Shown one piece after another: positions 26,048 to 37,256 of a stretch of DNA of 64,000 bases. Each line of letters opens with the position of its first letter. Positions within the stretch are counted from its first letter, which is position 1. Origin of the DNA: Vibrio sp. D404a (GTDB lineage Bacteria > Pseudomonadota > Gammaproteobacteria > Enterobacterales > Vibrionaceae); the NCBI RefSeq assembly GCF_030248535.1, contig NZ_JAHGAJ010000001.1, positions 40,455-104,454 on the forward strand. Direction: 5' to 3'. The position numbers and the translations under genes are program-made. Below the pieces are notes generated by a model that saw only the letters and a program-made list of their open reading frames with translations, searched no databases and was not told the origin of the DNA.

Positions 26048-28357
26048 ATGACGAAAAAGTACACAACCTCCAGTCACTGGGGGGCAGGGATTGCAGAGGT
26101 CAAGGACGGCAAATTAGTTCGCGTCAGTGCACATCCAATCGATACGGATCCTTCTCCTATCAATGACAACATGCACAGCTCTCTCTATGGCTCAGCCAGA
26201 ATTAAGAAACCAGCTGTTCGTAAAAGCTATCTTGAGAACGGACCACAACATAAAAACAACACCAGGGGTCAAGAGCCTTTTGTAGAAGTGTCTTGGGAAA
26301 CAGCCTTCGACCTGATCAGCAAAGCGGTTAAATCCACTCGTAATGAGCACGGTAATGAAGCGATATTCGGCGGCTCCTATGGTTGGGGTAGTGCGGGGCG
26401 TTTCCATCATGCTCAAAGCCAGCTGAAGCGATTCCTAACCTGTGCTGGTGGCTTTGTAAGTAGTCAAGGTAACTACAGCTACAACACGGCACTTATCTTG
26501 TTACCACATATAGTCGGTGATTTTGACAAACTAACATCGACTGCCACACGCTGGTCAACTATTGCCAAAGAGGGCGAGTTGGTTGTTATGTTTGGTGGAG
26601 TGCCACTTAAGAGCGCTCAAGTTTCTCCTGGCGGTTGTGCGCGTCATCGATTGAGAGACGAACTACTGGCATGTCGCAAAGCGGGTGTGGAGTTTATCGA
26701 CATCAATCCGTGTCGTTCAGACTCTCCGGCAGAAATTGAAGCAGAATGGCTGGCAGCAGTACCGGGCTCTGATTCAGCGATCATGCTTGGACTTGCGCAT
26801 ACCTTGCTTGTTGAAGACCTTCATGACAGCGCATTCCTCGACAAATATACCGTTGGGTTTGATGAAGTTAAGGCGTACCTGCTTGGTGAGAAAGACGGCG
26901 TTGCTAAGACAGCAGAGTGGGCGAGTGCTCTCTCGGAAATTCCAGCTGAACGCATTAAACAACTCGCTCGCCAGATGGCAAAGTCACGCACCTTTATCTG
27001 CACAGCTGCAGGGGTTCAGAGAACGGAACATGGTGAACAGACGTTGTGGGGGACGATCACTCTAGCTTCTATGCTTGGCCAAATTGGCTTACCTGGAGGT
27101 GGCTACGCGATTGCGTATGGATCTGATGGTGGGATTGGACTGATGCATCGTCCTATTCGCTGGCCAGCATTCCCACAACGCAAAAACGACGTTGATGCTT
27201 TTATTCCGGTGGCGTGTATTTCCGATATGTTGCTCAATCCGGGGGATGAGTACCAATACAACGGTATGAACCTGACTTATCCGGATATCCGTATGGTTTG
27301 GTGGGCAGGTGGTAACCCATTCCATCACCATCAAGACATTAACCGCTTAATTGAGGCATTCCAGCAACCTGAAACCATCATCGTTAATGAGATCAACTGG
27401 ACTTCAACGGCAAGGTTTGCCGATATTGTGTTACCAATAACGACAACGTTAGAGCGAGAGGATATCGGTGCTGGCTCTCGTGACAACAGCTTGATCCCAA
27501 TGCCTAGAGTTGTTGAGCCTGTTGGTGAAGCTCGTGATGAGTTTGATATTTTCACAGAGATCGCAAAGCGTTTGGAAATTGAAGAGGATTTCACTCAAAA
27601 CAAAACCTCACGACAATGGCTTGAGAGCATGTGGCAAAAGCTAATCCCTGAGTCGAAAAATTTAGGTGTTGAGCTTCCAGATTTTGATACGTTTTTAAAT
27701 GGGGATGTTATCGAGTTTGCAGATCCTAACCCAGACACTGTATTGCTTGCAGAGTTTAGACAAGATCCAGATTTGCATCCATTGACGACACCAAGTGGTA
27801 AGATCGAGCTTTATAGCGAACGAATTGCCTCGTTTGGATACGACGATTGTCCAGGGCAGTTTACCTGGCTACCTCCGACAGAATGGTTGAAATCAAAACA
27901 AGCGGAAACCTTCCCGCTTCATATGATTTCAGGTCAGCCGAAAACTAAGCTGCATAGTCAACTCGATTCCGGTAGTTACAGCCGAAACGCTAAGATTAAA
28001 GGGCGTGAGCCTGTGATGATCAATCCGGTGGATGCGAAGGCTCGAGGAATTGAAGACGGCGATATCGTTAAGGTTTTTAATGATCGAGGGGCGTGTCTAG
28101 CTGGGGCTGTTGTTACTGAAGATATGCGAGAAAGAACCATCTATCTGTGTACTGGTTCATGGTATGACCCGAAGAATCCGAGTGAAAAAGGCAGTCTAGA
28201 TAAGCATGGAAACCCGAACGTTCTGACTCACGATAAACGTACTTCGAAGCTGTCACAAAGTACTGCGGCTCATAGCGCGTTGGTCAATATAGAGAAATTC
28301 GAAGGCGACTTGCCAGAGATAACTGTATTTGACTCGCCAGAGTTGTCTGCAGAGTAA
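26048..28357 (+). CDS. bisC: Molybdopterin oxidoreductase, BisC/TorA-DorA family
   Basis: A 769-residue molybdopterin-guanine-dinucleotide enzyme of the DMSO-reductase family. It lacks an N-terminal Fe-S Cys motif and a twin-Arg signal, so it is cytoplasmic like biotin sulfoxide reductase (BisC), whose length it matches. YGWGSAGRFHH near residue 115 should hold the Ser that binds molybdenum. WWAGGNPFHHHQDINRL and the C-terminal NDRGACLAGAVVTEDMRERTIYL are family-typical cofactor segments. It would reduce an S- or N-oxide such as biotin or methionine sulfoxide. The exact substrate is uncertain; the absent leader argues against respiratory TorA. Confidence 0.88.
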   Translation: MTKKYTTSSHWGAGIAEVKDGKLVRVSAHPIDTDPSPINDNMHSSLYGSARIKKPAVRKSYLENGPQHKNNTRGQEPFVEVSWETAFDLISKAVKSTRNEHGNEAIFGGSYGWGSAGRFHHAQSQLKRFLTCAGGFVSSQGNYSYNTALILLPHIVGDFDKLTSTATRWSTIAKEGELVVMFGGVPLKSAQVSPGGCARHRLRDELLACRKAGVEFIDINPCRSDSPAEIEAEWLAAVPGSDSAIMLGLAHTLLVEDLHDSAFLDKYTVGFDEVKAYLLGEKDGVAKTAEWASALSEIPAERIKQLARQMAKSRTFICTAAGVQRTEHGEQTLWGTITLASMLGQIGLPGGGYAIAYGSDGGIGLMHRPIRWPAFPQRKNDVDAFIPVACISDMLLNPGDEYQYNGMNLTYPDIRMVWWAGGNPFHHHQDINRLIEAFQQPETIIVNEINWTSTARFADIVLPITTTLEREDIGAGSRDNSLIPMPRVVEPVGEARDEFDIFTEIAKRLEIEEDFTQNKTSRQWLESMWQKLIPESKNLGVELPDFDTFLNGDVIEFADPNPDTVLLAEFRQDPDLHPLTTPSGKIELYSERIASFGYDDCPGQFTWLPPTEWLKSKQAETFPLHMISGQPKTKLHSQLDSGSYSRNAKIKGREPVMINPVDAKARGIEDGDIVKVFNDRGACLAGAVVTEDMRERTIYLCTGSWYDPKNPSEKGSLDKHGNPNVLTHDKRTSKLSQSTAAHSALVNIEKFEGDLPEITVFDSPELSAE

Positions 28358-28387
28358 CTCACTCCATTACTGACTGGGTTGTGCAGT

Positions 28388-28451
28388 GAAAATCTGACGA
28401 TTCAAAAGAAAAGGGTAGCGAAATGCTACCCTTTGTTTTTCTTAGCCGAAG
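28388..28451. repeat. Direct repeat copy 1 with terminator, bordering gltS
   Basis: Starts GAAAATCTGACGATTCAAAA, contains the hairpin AAAGGGTAGC/GCTACCCTTT (28410-28434) followed by GTTTTT, and ends CCGAAG. A second copy lies at 29972-30045, so the glutamate-transporter gene is bracketed. This copy ends transcription of the molybdoenzyme gene and can act for gltS from the other side. Confidence 0.85.
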
Positions 28452-28484
28452 ACTAGGATTGACGGGGGACCAAAACTTGGTTAA

Positions 28485-29708
28485 TTACATCATTCTCATG
28501 AAATAAGGAATGATTAGCGCATTGGCTAAATCGATAAAGAATGCGCACACTAAAGGTACGATGATAAAGGCTTGTACTGAGTGTCCATACTTTTGGCTTA
28601 CTGCTGACATGTTCGCCATTGCAGTTGGAGTTGAACCCAAAGAGATCCCTCCGAAGCCTGCACATACAACAGCGGCATCATAGGTTTTGCCCATTGAAGG
28701 AAATACGACAAAGATATTAATAATGACGGCCAGAAGTAGCTGCATACCTAATATCGCGAAGATTGGCCCTGCTAGATCAATGAGTGTCCAAAGCTGCATA
28801 CTCATTAACGACATTGCTAAGAAGGTGCCCAAAGAGATGTCGGCTATTAAGGTAATAGCGGGAGATCGCGTAGGCCATTTGGTACCCGATATTCTTGGGT
28901 AAGAGTCTGGAATTACGTTGGTGATTACGATACCAGCGAACAGACAGGATACGAATAGAGGGAGTTGTAATCCTGTTTGGCTTATTAATTCATTTAATAG
29001 TGCACCAACGATGACACATAGATGAATAGCCAACACCGCATCTAAGAATTGGAACGAGGTCAACTGCTGCGTCTGACTTTCTGATGTTTCAGTTTGTACC
29101 GCAGGACTTGAATCAGAAGGCTTTAGGTTGTGTCGCTTAATCAGGCATTTTGCGATAGGACCGCCCATCAAACTGGCTAAGATAAGTCCAAATGTTGCAC
29201 TCGCTATGCCAATTTCCATCGCGCTTTCTAGCCCAAATTGCTCTCCGACTTTAGGTGCCCAAGCGATAGCCGTTCCGTGACCACCAATCAAAGAGATACT
29301 GCCACTCAATAGGCCAAAGACTGGCTCTAACCCAAACATTGAAGCGACAGAAATACCGACAATGTTTTGCATGATCATAAATAAGATGGTGATAGCCAAC
29401 AGAATGATCAAAGGTTTACCGCCTTTGAACAAGTCTTTCAGGCTCGAGTTGATACCAATGGTAGTAAAGAAGTAGACCAGTAAAACATCACGTGCTAGCA
29501 GATCAAACTGAACTTCAATTGAGGTCGTCGCGTAAAGAACGCCAAACAAAATGGAGGCTAAGATCCCGCCTGAAACGGGCTCAGGAATACTGAATTCTTT
29601 GAGAAAGCCGATGACTTGGTTAAGCCTTCTTCCAATAAAGAGAACCATGATACCCATGGTTACTGCAAAGAACGACCCAAGGTGTAAGATGTTGTTTTCA
29701 AATTCCAT
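28485..29708 (-). CDS. gltS: Sodium/glutamate symporter
   Basis: A 407-residue symporter of the ESS family, which imports glutamate with sodium. The conserved segments are present: SGSISLIGGHGTAIAWAP in the first half and GFGGISLGSTPTAMANM in the second, the two GG-rich pore loops. About ten membrane helices are seen, the normal length for GltS. It stands alone between the two direct repeats, with a 260-base upstream region before the second repeat. Confidence 0.94.
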   Translation of the reverse strand: MEFENNILHLGSFFAVTMGIMVLFIGRRLNQVIGFLKEFSIPEPVSGGILASILFGVLYATTSIEVQFDLLARDVLLVYFFTTIGINSSLKDLFKGGKPLIILLAITILFMIMQNIVGISVASMFGLEPVFGLLSGSISLIGGHGTAIAWAPKVGEQFGLESAMEIGIASATFGLILASLMGGPIAKCLIKRHNLKPSDSSPAVQTETSESQTQQLTSFQFLDAVLAIHLCVIVGALLNELISQTGLQLPLFVSCLFAGIVITNVIPDSYPRISGTKWPTRSPAITLIADISLGTFLAMSLMSMQLWTLIDLAGPIFAILGMQLLLAVIINIFVVFPSMGKTYDAAVVCAGFGGISLGSTPTAMANMSAVSQKYGHSVQAFIIVPLVCAFFIDLANALIIPYFMRMM

Positions 29709-29971
29709 AGTGCGCCTTGTATAAATAAAATTCTGACGAGGTCTAAATAGTAATTGTCTGATCTATAAGCAATCAGATTAGCATCAATTGTTGTTTTCAA
29801 AAGGCAAAAAGCTCTGAAATGTAGAACCGGTCGTAAGCTGTCCATTGTTTTGAAATCAATAGTCAGACCTTGCTTAACGTGAAGAATGGAAAGGGCATTG
29901 TGAGTGGGAACGGATACGCTATCAATATCCTCATGCAGGACACTGTGTCTTGAAAGTTTGTGCAATCATTA

Positions 29972-30045
29972 GAAAATCTGACGATTCAAAAGGAAACAAA
30001 AGAAAAGGGTAGCGAAATGCTACCCTTTGTTTTTCTTAACCGAAG
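29972..30045. repeat. Direct repeat copy 2 with terminator, at the katG 3' end
   Basis: Matches the copy at 28388-28451 almost base for base, including the hairpin (30004-30028), but carries a ten-base insertion before it. It abuts the katG stop codon at 30048 and terminates katG; read on the minus strand the stem is followed by TTTTCTTTT. Confidence 0.85.
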
Positions 30046-30047
30046 CT

Positions 30048-32273
<2,226 letters not shown>

Positions 32274-32610
32274 TTAACTAAGACCCAACACTGCACCTCA
32301 ATTGAGAGAGGTTGGTTGCCTATAATACTTGTGTTATTTGTATGATTAATTAACTATAACCATACAATTATTATGGTTATGTGTCTATATGTTAAGAATG
32401 GCATTAAAACGGCAAATTTGCAGATTAGTTATTTCTATTTCTTCGATAGAAAAATCCTATTGAGGTTTCTCAAAAATTGAATATTGCTTCTGTTAAAGCT
32501 TATCCAATAAGAGGTTAGGTCAATCAGCAGGGAAGCTTCATATGAGTAAAAGAGACACTGTTTGAAGGGGAGTTGTGATAATGGGTTACACAATCGTTGT
32601 CACCAATACA

Positions 32611-32648
32611 AAAACGCCTCAAACGAATTGTTCCGTTTGAGGCGTTTT
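32611..32648 (-). terminator. Rho-independent terminator of the VC0807-type gene
   Basis: AAAACGCCTCAAACG and its complement form a long stem around an eight-base loop; on the minus strand TTTTT follows. It lies just past the stop codon at 32667. Confidence 0.9.
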
Positions 32649-32666
32649 ATTGTTTAGATGAAACCG

Positions 32667-33362
32667 TTACTTAGTGTGAAAAATTTGCTCGGTTTCTAAG
32701 TGAGTCATTGCGCGGACTTGACGCCAGATGTAGTAAAAAATACCAAACATCATCAGCATGCTTGGGATTGCAATCGCTGGGTAGCTGTAAAGAGTGAGTT
32801 TGCCTAACTCTTCGTTAAACGCTGCTGTGCCAGCGGGGCTAGTCACAATCCACGTCGCTAAGAAGTAGTTCATTGCTGAAGAGAAAGCGAACGTACTTGC
32901 GAATAGGTAGTTTGAAGACATCAAGCAGCGATCAAAGGCTTCTTTTTTGCCGTTGGCTTCAAGACGCTCATTGATTAGCGGCAAGTTAAGTACGGTGTCG
33001 TTAAGCAGCATCTTTTGCATCAATGGGTAACGAGTAAAGGTTGAGCCCAATACCGCTAAGCCGATAAGCCCCGGGATTAAGGCTTCTTTCAGTGCTAACC
33101 AACGAGTGTCTAGCTCAAGTAGACCAATGCCACCCGTTAATAAAACGCTGATGAAACCAAGAGCGGCGATGAAATTGAACTTCTTGTTACGGATAAGATC
33201 CATGCCACCGTAAATGACAGGAAACAGCAAGGCAACAACCAGCGCCATTGCTGTGCCTAGGTGTTCTTCACCGCTAAACTTCATCAAGATAAAAGATGGG
33301 ATAAATACGTTAAAAAGGATCTCGAATAGGGGATTCGACTTTTTTTCGGTCGTGTTGTTCAT
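32667..33362 (-). CDS. VC0807-family integral membrane protein
   Basis: A 231-residue protein with about six membrane helices and a cytoplasmic C-terminal tail. The opening NPLFEILFNVFIPSFILMKFSGEEHLG and the central FDRCLMSSNYLFASTFAFSSAMNYFLATWIV are recalled from VC0807-type Vibrio proteins, whose role is not established. No catalytic or transport motif is seen. It is monocistronic, with a terminator on its 3' side and 270 bases before the next minus-strand gene. Confidence 0.75.
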   Translation of the reverse strand: MNNTTEKKSNPLFEILFNVFIPSFILMKFSGEEHLGTAMALVVALLFPVIYGGMDLIRNKKFNFIAALGFISVLLTGGIGLLELDTRWLALKEALIPGLIGLAVLGSTFTRYPLMQKMLLNDTVLNLPLINERLEANGKKEAFDRCLMSSNYLFASTFAFSSAMNYFLATWIVTSPAGTAAFNEELGKLTLYSYPAIAIPSMLMMFGIFYYIWRQVRAMTHLETEQIFHTK

Positions 33363-33633
33363 AATGCTTTATTGACTCTGTTATATCGCTGCTAGTTACT
33401 TCATTAGAAGTGTCGATTGCATGGCAGCAGATGTAAAGTGTTCATGCGTCGCGTTGTGTAACGAGTTATGAAATATTTGCCGCCATTGAGCCACAAACTG
33501 GAGAGTCAGGCAAGGATACTGAGCCAAAAGTTGTCATGCAAAACGAATACAGTGGCCTTCATTCTCAGTGGATTCGGCAAACCAATATCTAGAGAATGAA
33601 ACCACTGCGATATGCTAACTAACTGATGACGCG

Positions 33634-34539
33634 TTAAAAAGGAGCAAATGCGTCACGGTTATTGGTAGGTGTGGTCCAACGCTGGGTGGCATCGATAGAT
33701 GTATAGCTCACATCCTGCATCGGAATTTGCCCACGATTTCCATACAACCACAACACCAAGTTTGAGCGTTCACCTTGCGTGATAGGGTCAGTAGCGTGCG
33801 GTACATGTCCGCGGTGGATCAACGCCACACCCGGCTCAAAGGTTTGGTCAACTAACCCTCCAGTTGTTGGGTCATAAAAGCTGACTTCAGAGCCTGAGAA
33901 GGTCTCTTCAGGCAGGTTCATATTGATGTTCAACGTCACCGAAGAAGCGTCAGTATGCATTCTTAAAGATGTATCTGTGTTCGGTTGGTATCGTATTGAA
34001 AAACCGAATGTTTGTGCGTCGTAACCTACTATTTCAGGGAACAAAAGTCGTGCGATCGGTCTCATGTATTTATCCAACATTTCACGATAGAACGTCTGGA
34101 AGCTTGGTGCGGCTAGGTACCCCTCTGAGCGCTCATCCAACATTGCACCACCTCGATTCAACGCAATGCCGTAAGGCGGTCTTAAGGGGATGTCTGCGCT
34201 CGCTGCTGAAGACAAGTAGCTGCGAAGCTGTTTGATACTCTCAACATCAAAGAACTGAAACTTAAAGACGCCAGGCGCGACTTCGCTCAGCAAATCTTTG
34301 ACTGCATCTTCTTTCGTTGGGTCAGCCCATGAACTATTTATCGCATTACGCAGTTTATGGTCGATAAGTGACTCTGTTAGTGGCGCTAAGCTTTGACTCT
34401 TTTCCCACTCACCCCATGCGTTTTGAAAGAGTGTTCTATTGTTGTTCCAAAACGTATGAACTTCAGGCGCTCGTTGCAGCATTGCTTCTCGTGTTGGACG
34501 TTGCACATCGCGTGCTTGTTGTAATTGATTTAGTGTCAT
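33634..34539 (-). CDS. 2-oxoglutarate/Fe(II)-dependent oxygenase
   Basis: A 301-residue protein with the facial triad of 2OG-Fe(II) oxygenases: His and Asp in MHTDASSVTLNINMN, the second His in LIHRGHVPHATDPI, and the 2-oxoglutarate-binding Arg in GERSNLVLW. The spacing fits the prolyl-4-hydroxylase superfamily. The start at 34539 is preferred because GGA then has proper spacing. It hydroxylates an unknown substrate, possibly a protein side chain or small molecule. Upstream, at 34679, is one copy of a conserved element also found at 36674. Confidence 0.82.
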   Translation of the reverse strand: MTLNQLQQARDVQRPTREAMLQRAPEVHTFWNNNRTLFQNAWGEWEKSQSLAPLTESLIDHKLRNAINSSWADPTKEDAVKDLLSEVAPGVFKFQFFDVESIKQLRSYLSSAASADIPLRPPYGIALNRGGAMLDERSEGYLAAPSFQTFYREMLDKYMRPIARLLFPEIVGYDAQTFGFSIRYQPNTDTSLRMHTDASSVTLNINMNLPEETFSGSEVSFYDPTTGGLVDQTFEPGVALIHRGHVPHATDPITQGERSNLVLWLYGNRGQIPMQDVSYTSIDATQRWTTPTNNRDAFAPF

Positions 34540-34678
34540 CGTTCCATTTCCCATTCCGTTTTCTTATGGAACGAACTTATTACTTATCATTTTGTAGATA
34601 AATAAGGTCTATATAGAAACACTATCAACAAAACTTATATAATTGAATTTGGTGATTTTCCATCAAATCAACTAATTC

Positions 34679-34721
34679 GAGTAGAATCGGGCATTGGGCC
34701 CATTCTTAATGAGCGATAACA
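34679..34721. repeat. Conserved element E1
   Basis: Begins CGAGTAGAATC and ends CTTAATGAGCGATA after a variable centre with GCCCAT. A second copy (E2) lies at 36674-36717 in the same orientation, so the autotransporter gene lies between. The 676 bases from 34540 to 35215 are otherwise AT-rich with no gene seen. Confidence 0.65.
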
Positions 34722-35120
34722 TTGTCATGCTTACCTAACAGTTCTGGGTACCGTCGTATAGCCTTGCTGCTAAGGACTAATTTTATGTAAACGACTTTGT
34801 GATTTTTAGCTTCAGCGTTGAACGGTGGTATACATACGGACTTTAAAGATGACATAGCCTTTTTCATTTACTATCGTTTTATCCAATTCTCGTTACTCCG
34901 TGATGAAAACTTGTTATGTGTGGAGAGATAGTTAATTCGAAAACAGGTATACGATTAAAAATAACGTAATAAGAAGTTGATACACCACAAGAATAGTGCA
35001 AAGATCAGAATTTAAGAATAAACGAACGAAAATTATTTAAGATATTGATGAGATTGAATATGAAAGATTGGGATGGTTTATGTAGGTTAAATAATTAATA
35101 ATGAGTGTTTTTTTGTTTGA

Positions 35121-35148
35121 TAAATAAAAAGCCACTAATTAAAGTGGC
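35121..35148 (-). terminator. Terminator of the autotransporter gene
   Basis: GCCACT and AGTGGC pair around AATTAA; read on the minus strand the stem is followed by TTTTTATTT. It lies about 70 bases past the stop codon at 35216. Confidence 0.75.
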
Positions 35149-35215
35149 CATAATATAAATTAGGATTGCCTTTTTTAATTTTTATATGGCAGTAGGATAA
35201 CGTTAAGTATATTAA

Positions 35216-36238
35216 TTAGAGTGACATTGATACGCCAGCGCCAATAACTGGTGCTACGTCGTTGCCAGTGTTAGCTGATACGCCAAGCTGAGTTGTGATT
35301 GATTCAGTAACACGGTAGCCAACACTGACTGCAATAGCTGATTCACCGCTGAAGTGACCAACACCAGCACCAAGTGATAGGTCACCATTGCCGTATGTAT
35401 GAGGAACGTTAGCCATTGCTGCGACACCTGCGATGCCACCAGCATATTCTTTGCTCATACGCTCGAAATCTTGGCGAAGGTCAGCAATATCATTGCTGTT
35501 TTTCTTAATAGATGCGGTATTCTGAGCAATAGCAGCTTTGTTAATGTCAGCATCAGATTTAGCTGCTGAGCTTGTAGCAGTAAGGGCGCGGCTGAATCCT
35601 TCCATATCACCATAGATTTCTTTGTGGTGAGCGGCGATGATAGTTTCATGTTTGTTTAGGCGGTCTTTATTGTCAGCAATCTGTTCAGAGTTCGACTCAG
35701 TTTTTGCTGTAGTAGACTCAACGGCCCTAGTGTTGTTCTCAATGTTTTCTTCACTGATGATTGCTTTTGCAAGGGCAGTTGCTGACATATCACGATTTTC
35801 CTTAACAGTCTCTTTCATATTGTCAATAGCATCAAGATTTTCGCCAATAGCTTCGTTATCTAGTTTAGCTTGAGCTTTGATTTGGTTGATTTCCCATTGT
35901 ACTTCGCCGTGAGTATCTTCGTTTGCTAGGGCGTGCTGTTTAGTCCAGTGAAGCTCATGTTTAATGTCAGCGATCACTTTTGCTTGAGCTTCGATATTTG
36001 TCTTGTTTACAACTGTGCGCTCTTCGTTTAGACCAGTAGCAATATTGTTAACAAGTAATTCATGCTTGATTTCAGAAATTTTTTCAGCGTTATCACCAAT
36101 CATAGCGTTATTTTTAGAAGCAATGCTTACTTGCTTGGTTTCGCTATTTAGTGAGTCAACCATTTGATCAACTGTTAGTGCAAACGCTGGTGATGAAATA
36201 ACTGAAACGATGATTGTAGATAAAATTGTTTTTTTCAT
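35216..36238 (-). CDS. Short trimeric autotransporter (YadA-anchor) protein
   Basis: A 340-residue surface protein. The signal peptide is MKKTILSTIIVSVISSPAFA. Residues ~25-250 form a continuous heptad-rich coiled coil with recurrent N/I/A/D patterns (NKDRLNKHETI, NTASIKKNSNDIADLRQDFERM), a stalk without a globular head. The last ~75 residues (GGIAGVAAMANVPHTYGNGDLSLGAGVGHFSGESAIAVSVGYRV...) are a YadA-type membrane anchor ending in an alternating strand. Such proteins form homotrimers in the outer membrane. The absent head is unusual: it may act as a spacer, an immune-evasion stalk, or adhere through the stalk. The gene is AT-rich relative to its neighbours and lies between the conserved elements E1 and E2. 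Confidence 0.82.
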   Translation of the reverse strand: MKKTILSTIIVSVISSPAFALTVDQMVDSLNSETKQVSIASKNNAMIGDNAEKISEIKHELLVNNIATGLNEERTVVNKTNIEAQAKVIADIKHELHWTKQHALANEDTHGEVQWEINQIKAQAKLDNEAIGENLDAIDNMKETVKENRDMSATALAKAIISEENIENNTRAVESTTAKTESNSEQIADNKDRLNKHETIIAAHHKEIYGDMEGFSRALTATSSAAKSDADINKAAIAQNTASIKKNSNDIADLRQDFERMSKEYAGGIAGVAAMANVPHTYGNGDLSLGAGVGHFSGESAIAVSVGYRVTESITTQLGVSANTGNDVAPVIGAGVSMSL

Positions 36239-36640
36239 TTTTGAGCCTGACTTATTTATTTAAGTGTTATTTGTTGGCTCGAATAATACGGGGAAGAACA
36301 CATTTTACAAGCAGGTTTGGCTTATGCTTACAAACTAAATATTTGTTAATGAAAAATCAATAATGATTATTTATTTTAAAAAAACTGATTTCAACTGTAA
36401 ATTCGGGCAGGTGATAAAGGCTTCGAAAAATGGATGAAAGCCTTATTAATCCAATTAATCTAGTAAGTAGTATTGCAAGTATTCGTTTTGTTCTTACTCA
36501 ACATTTCGCTGTGAGCGATACAAGGGAAAAGATTGGTGATAGTCGAGCTAGGTTGCACATGAAAGGCTTTGTGGTCAAAGAGCTGTGCTAAACGCTTCAT
36601 AGCGATGACGATCTAGCAGAATAGGTATTTTGTATACAAT

Positions 36641-36653
36641 AGTTACAGTAACT
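36641..36653. promoter_or_regulatory. Perfect palindrome upstream of the 135-aa gene
   Basis: AGTTAC, A, GTAACT: a 13-base perfect dyad about 95 bases before the start at 36749 and just before element E2. It looks like an operator; the binding factor is unknown. Confidence 0.4.
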
Positions 36654-36673
36654 GCTCATTAATACGACTGATG

Positions 36674-36717
36674 CGAGTAGAATCTAGTGTTGCAGCCCAT
36701 CCTTAATGAGCGATATT
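36674..36717. repeat. Conserved element E2 upstream of the 135-aa gene
   Basis: Second copy of the element at 34679: CGAGTAGAATC, a divergent centre, then GCCCAT and CTTAATGAGCGATA. GCTCATTAA at 36654 can pair with TTAATGAGC at 36703 to enclose it, and a T run (TCTTTTTTT) follows at 36725, so this leader might form an attenuator-like structure before the gene at 36749. Confidence 0.6.
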
Positions 36718-36748
36718 ATATGTCTCTTTTTTTCGCCAAGGTTTCACT

Positions 36749-37156
36749 ATGTCAGATGAAGAATTAGCGCTAGAGTGGATGCGCCAACAAGCACATAAAA
36801 TCGATCCATACATTGAAAATCCGACTTTTGATGAATGTGTTGAGCTGCTTGACCCTGCTTTTAAGAAAGGCAAAACGATTGGTCAACTAAAGTTTCTCTT
36901 GGGCGAGGCGGATCGAAGAGCTGGAGCGGCGGAACGTAAGCACGCAGCACTGAAATACGCGAAAGAGAAAAGTCCAAACGCAGGTCAAATTCTTCGCCTG
37001 CAAAGTAAACTACAGCAAGTTCAGCTGGCTTTAAAACTGGCCACTGGCGATAACAATATGACCATTTCTCAGTTTTGTGCCGAATATGATGTGAGCAAGC
37101 GTGATGGAAATACTGCTTGGCATGAGAAATTAGTACAGCAGGGTAAGAAACGATAG
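36749..37156 (+). CDS. Conserved hypothetical 135-aa protein
   Basis: A soluble, helical, charged protein with no signal peptide or membrane segment. It contains ADRRAGAAERKHAALKYAKEKSPNAGQI and a Gln/Leu-rich helix near residues 90-105 that may be a coiled coil. No domain was recognised. A terminator follows at 37190. AAGG precedes the ATG at seven bases. The E2 leader element upstream suggests regulated expression. Confidence 0.7.
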   Translation: MSDEELALEWMRQQAHKIDPYIENPTFDECVELLDPAFKKGKTIGQLKFLLGEADRRAGAAERKHAALKYAKEKSPNAGQILRLQSKLQQVQLALKLATGDNNMTISQFCAEYDVSKRDGNTAWHEKLVQQGKKR

Positions 37157-37189
37157 TTTCCGCTTAAGTTATATATTTTGACTCTTCTA

Positions 37190-37225
37190 AAAAAGCCACT
37201 GACTTGGCAAAGTTGGTGGCTTTTT
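37190..37225 (+). terminator. Terminator after the 135-aa gene
   Basis: AAAAAGCCAC and GTGGCTTTTT pair around a 16-base loop and are followed by more T. It lies between this gene and the minus-strand His-rich gene. Confidence 0.8.
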
Positions 37226-37256
37226 GTTTTTATACACACTGAAAAATCGTGTGTTT

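Noticed and set aside
29660..29965. A 101-aa frame overlapping the gltS start
   Set aside because: It overlaps gltS in another frame, has no ribosome binding site and no conserved pattern.
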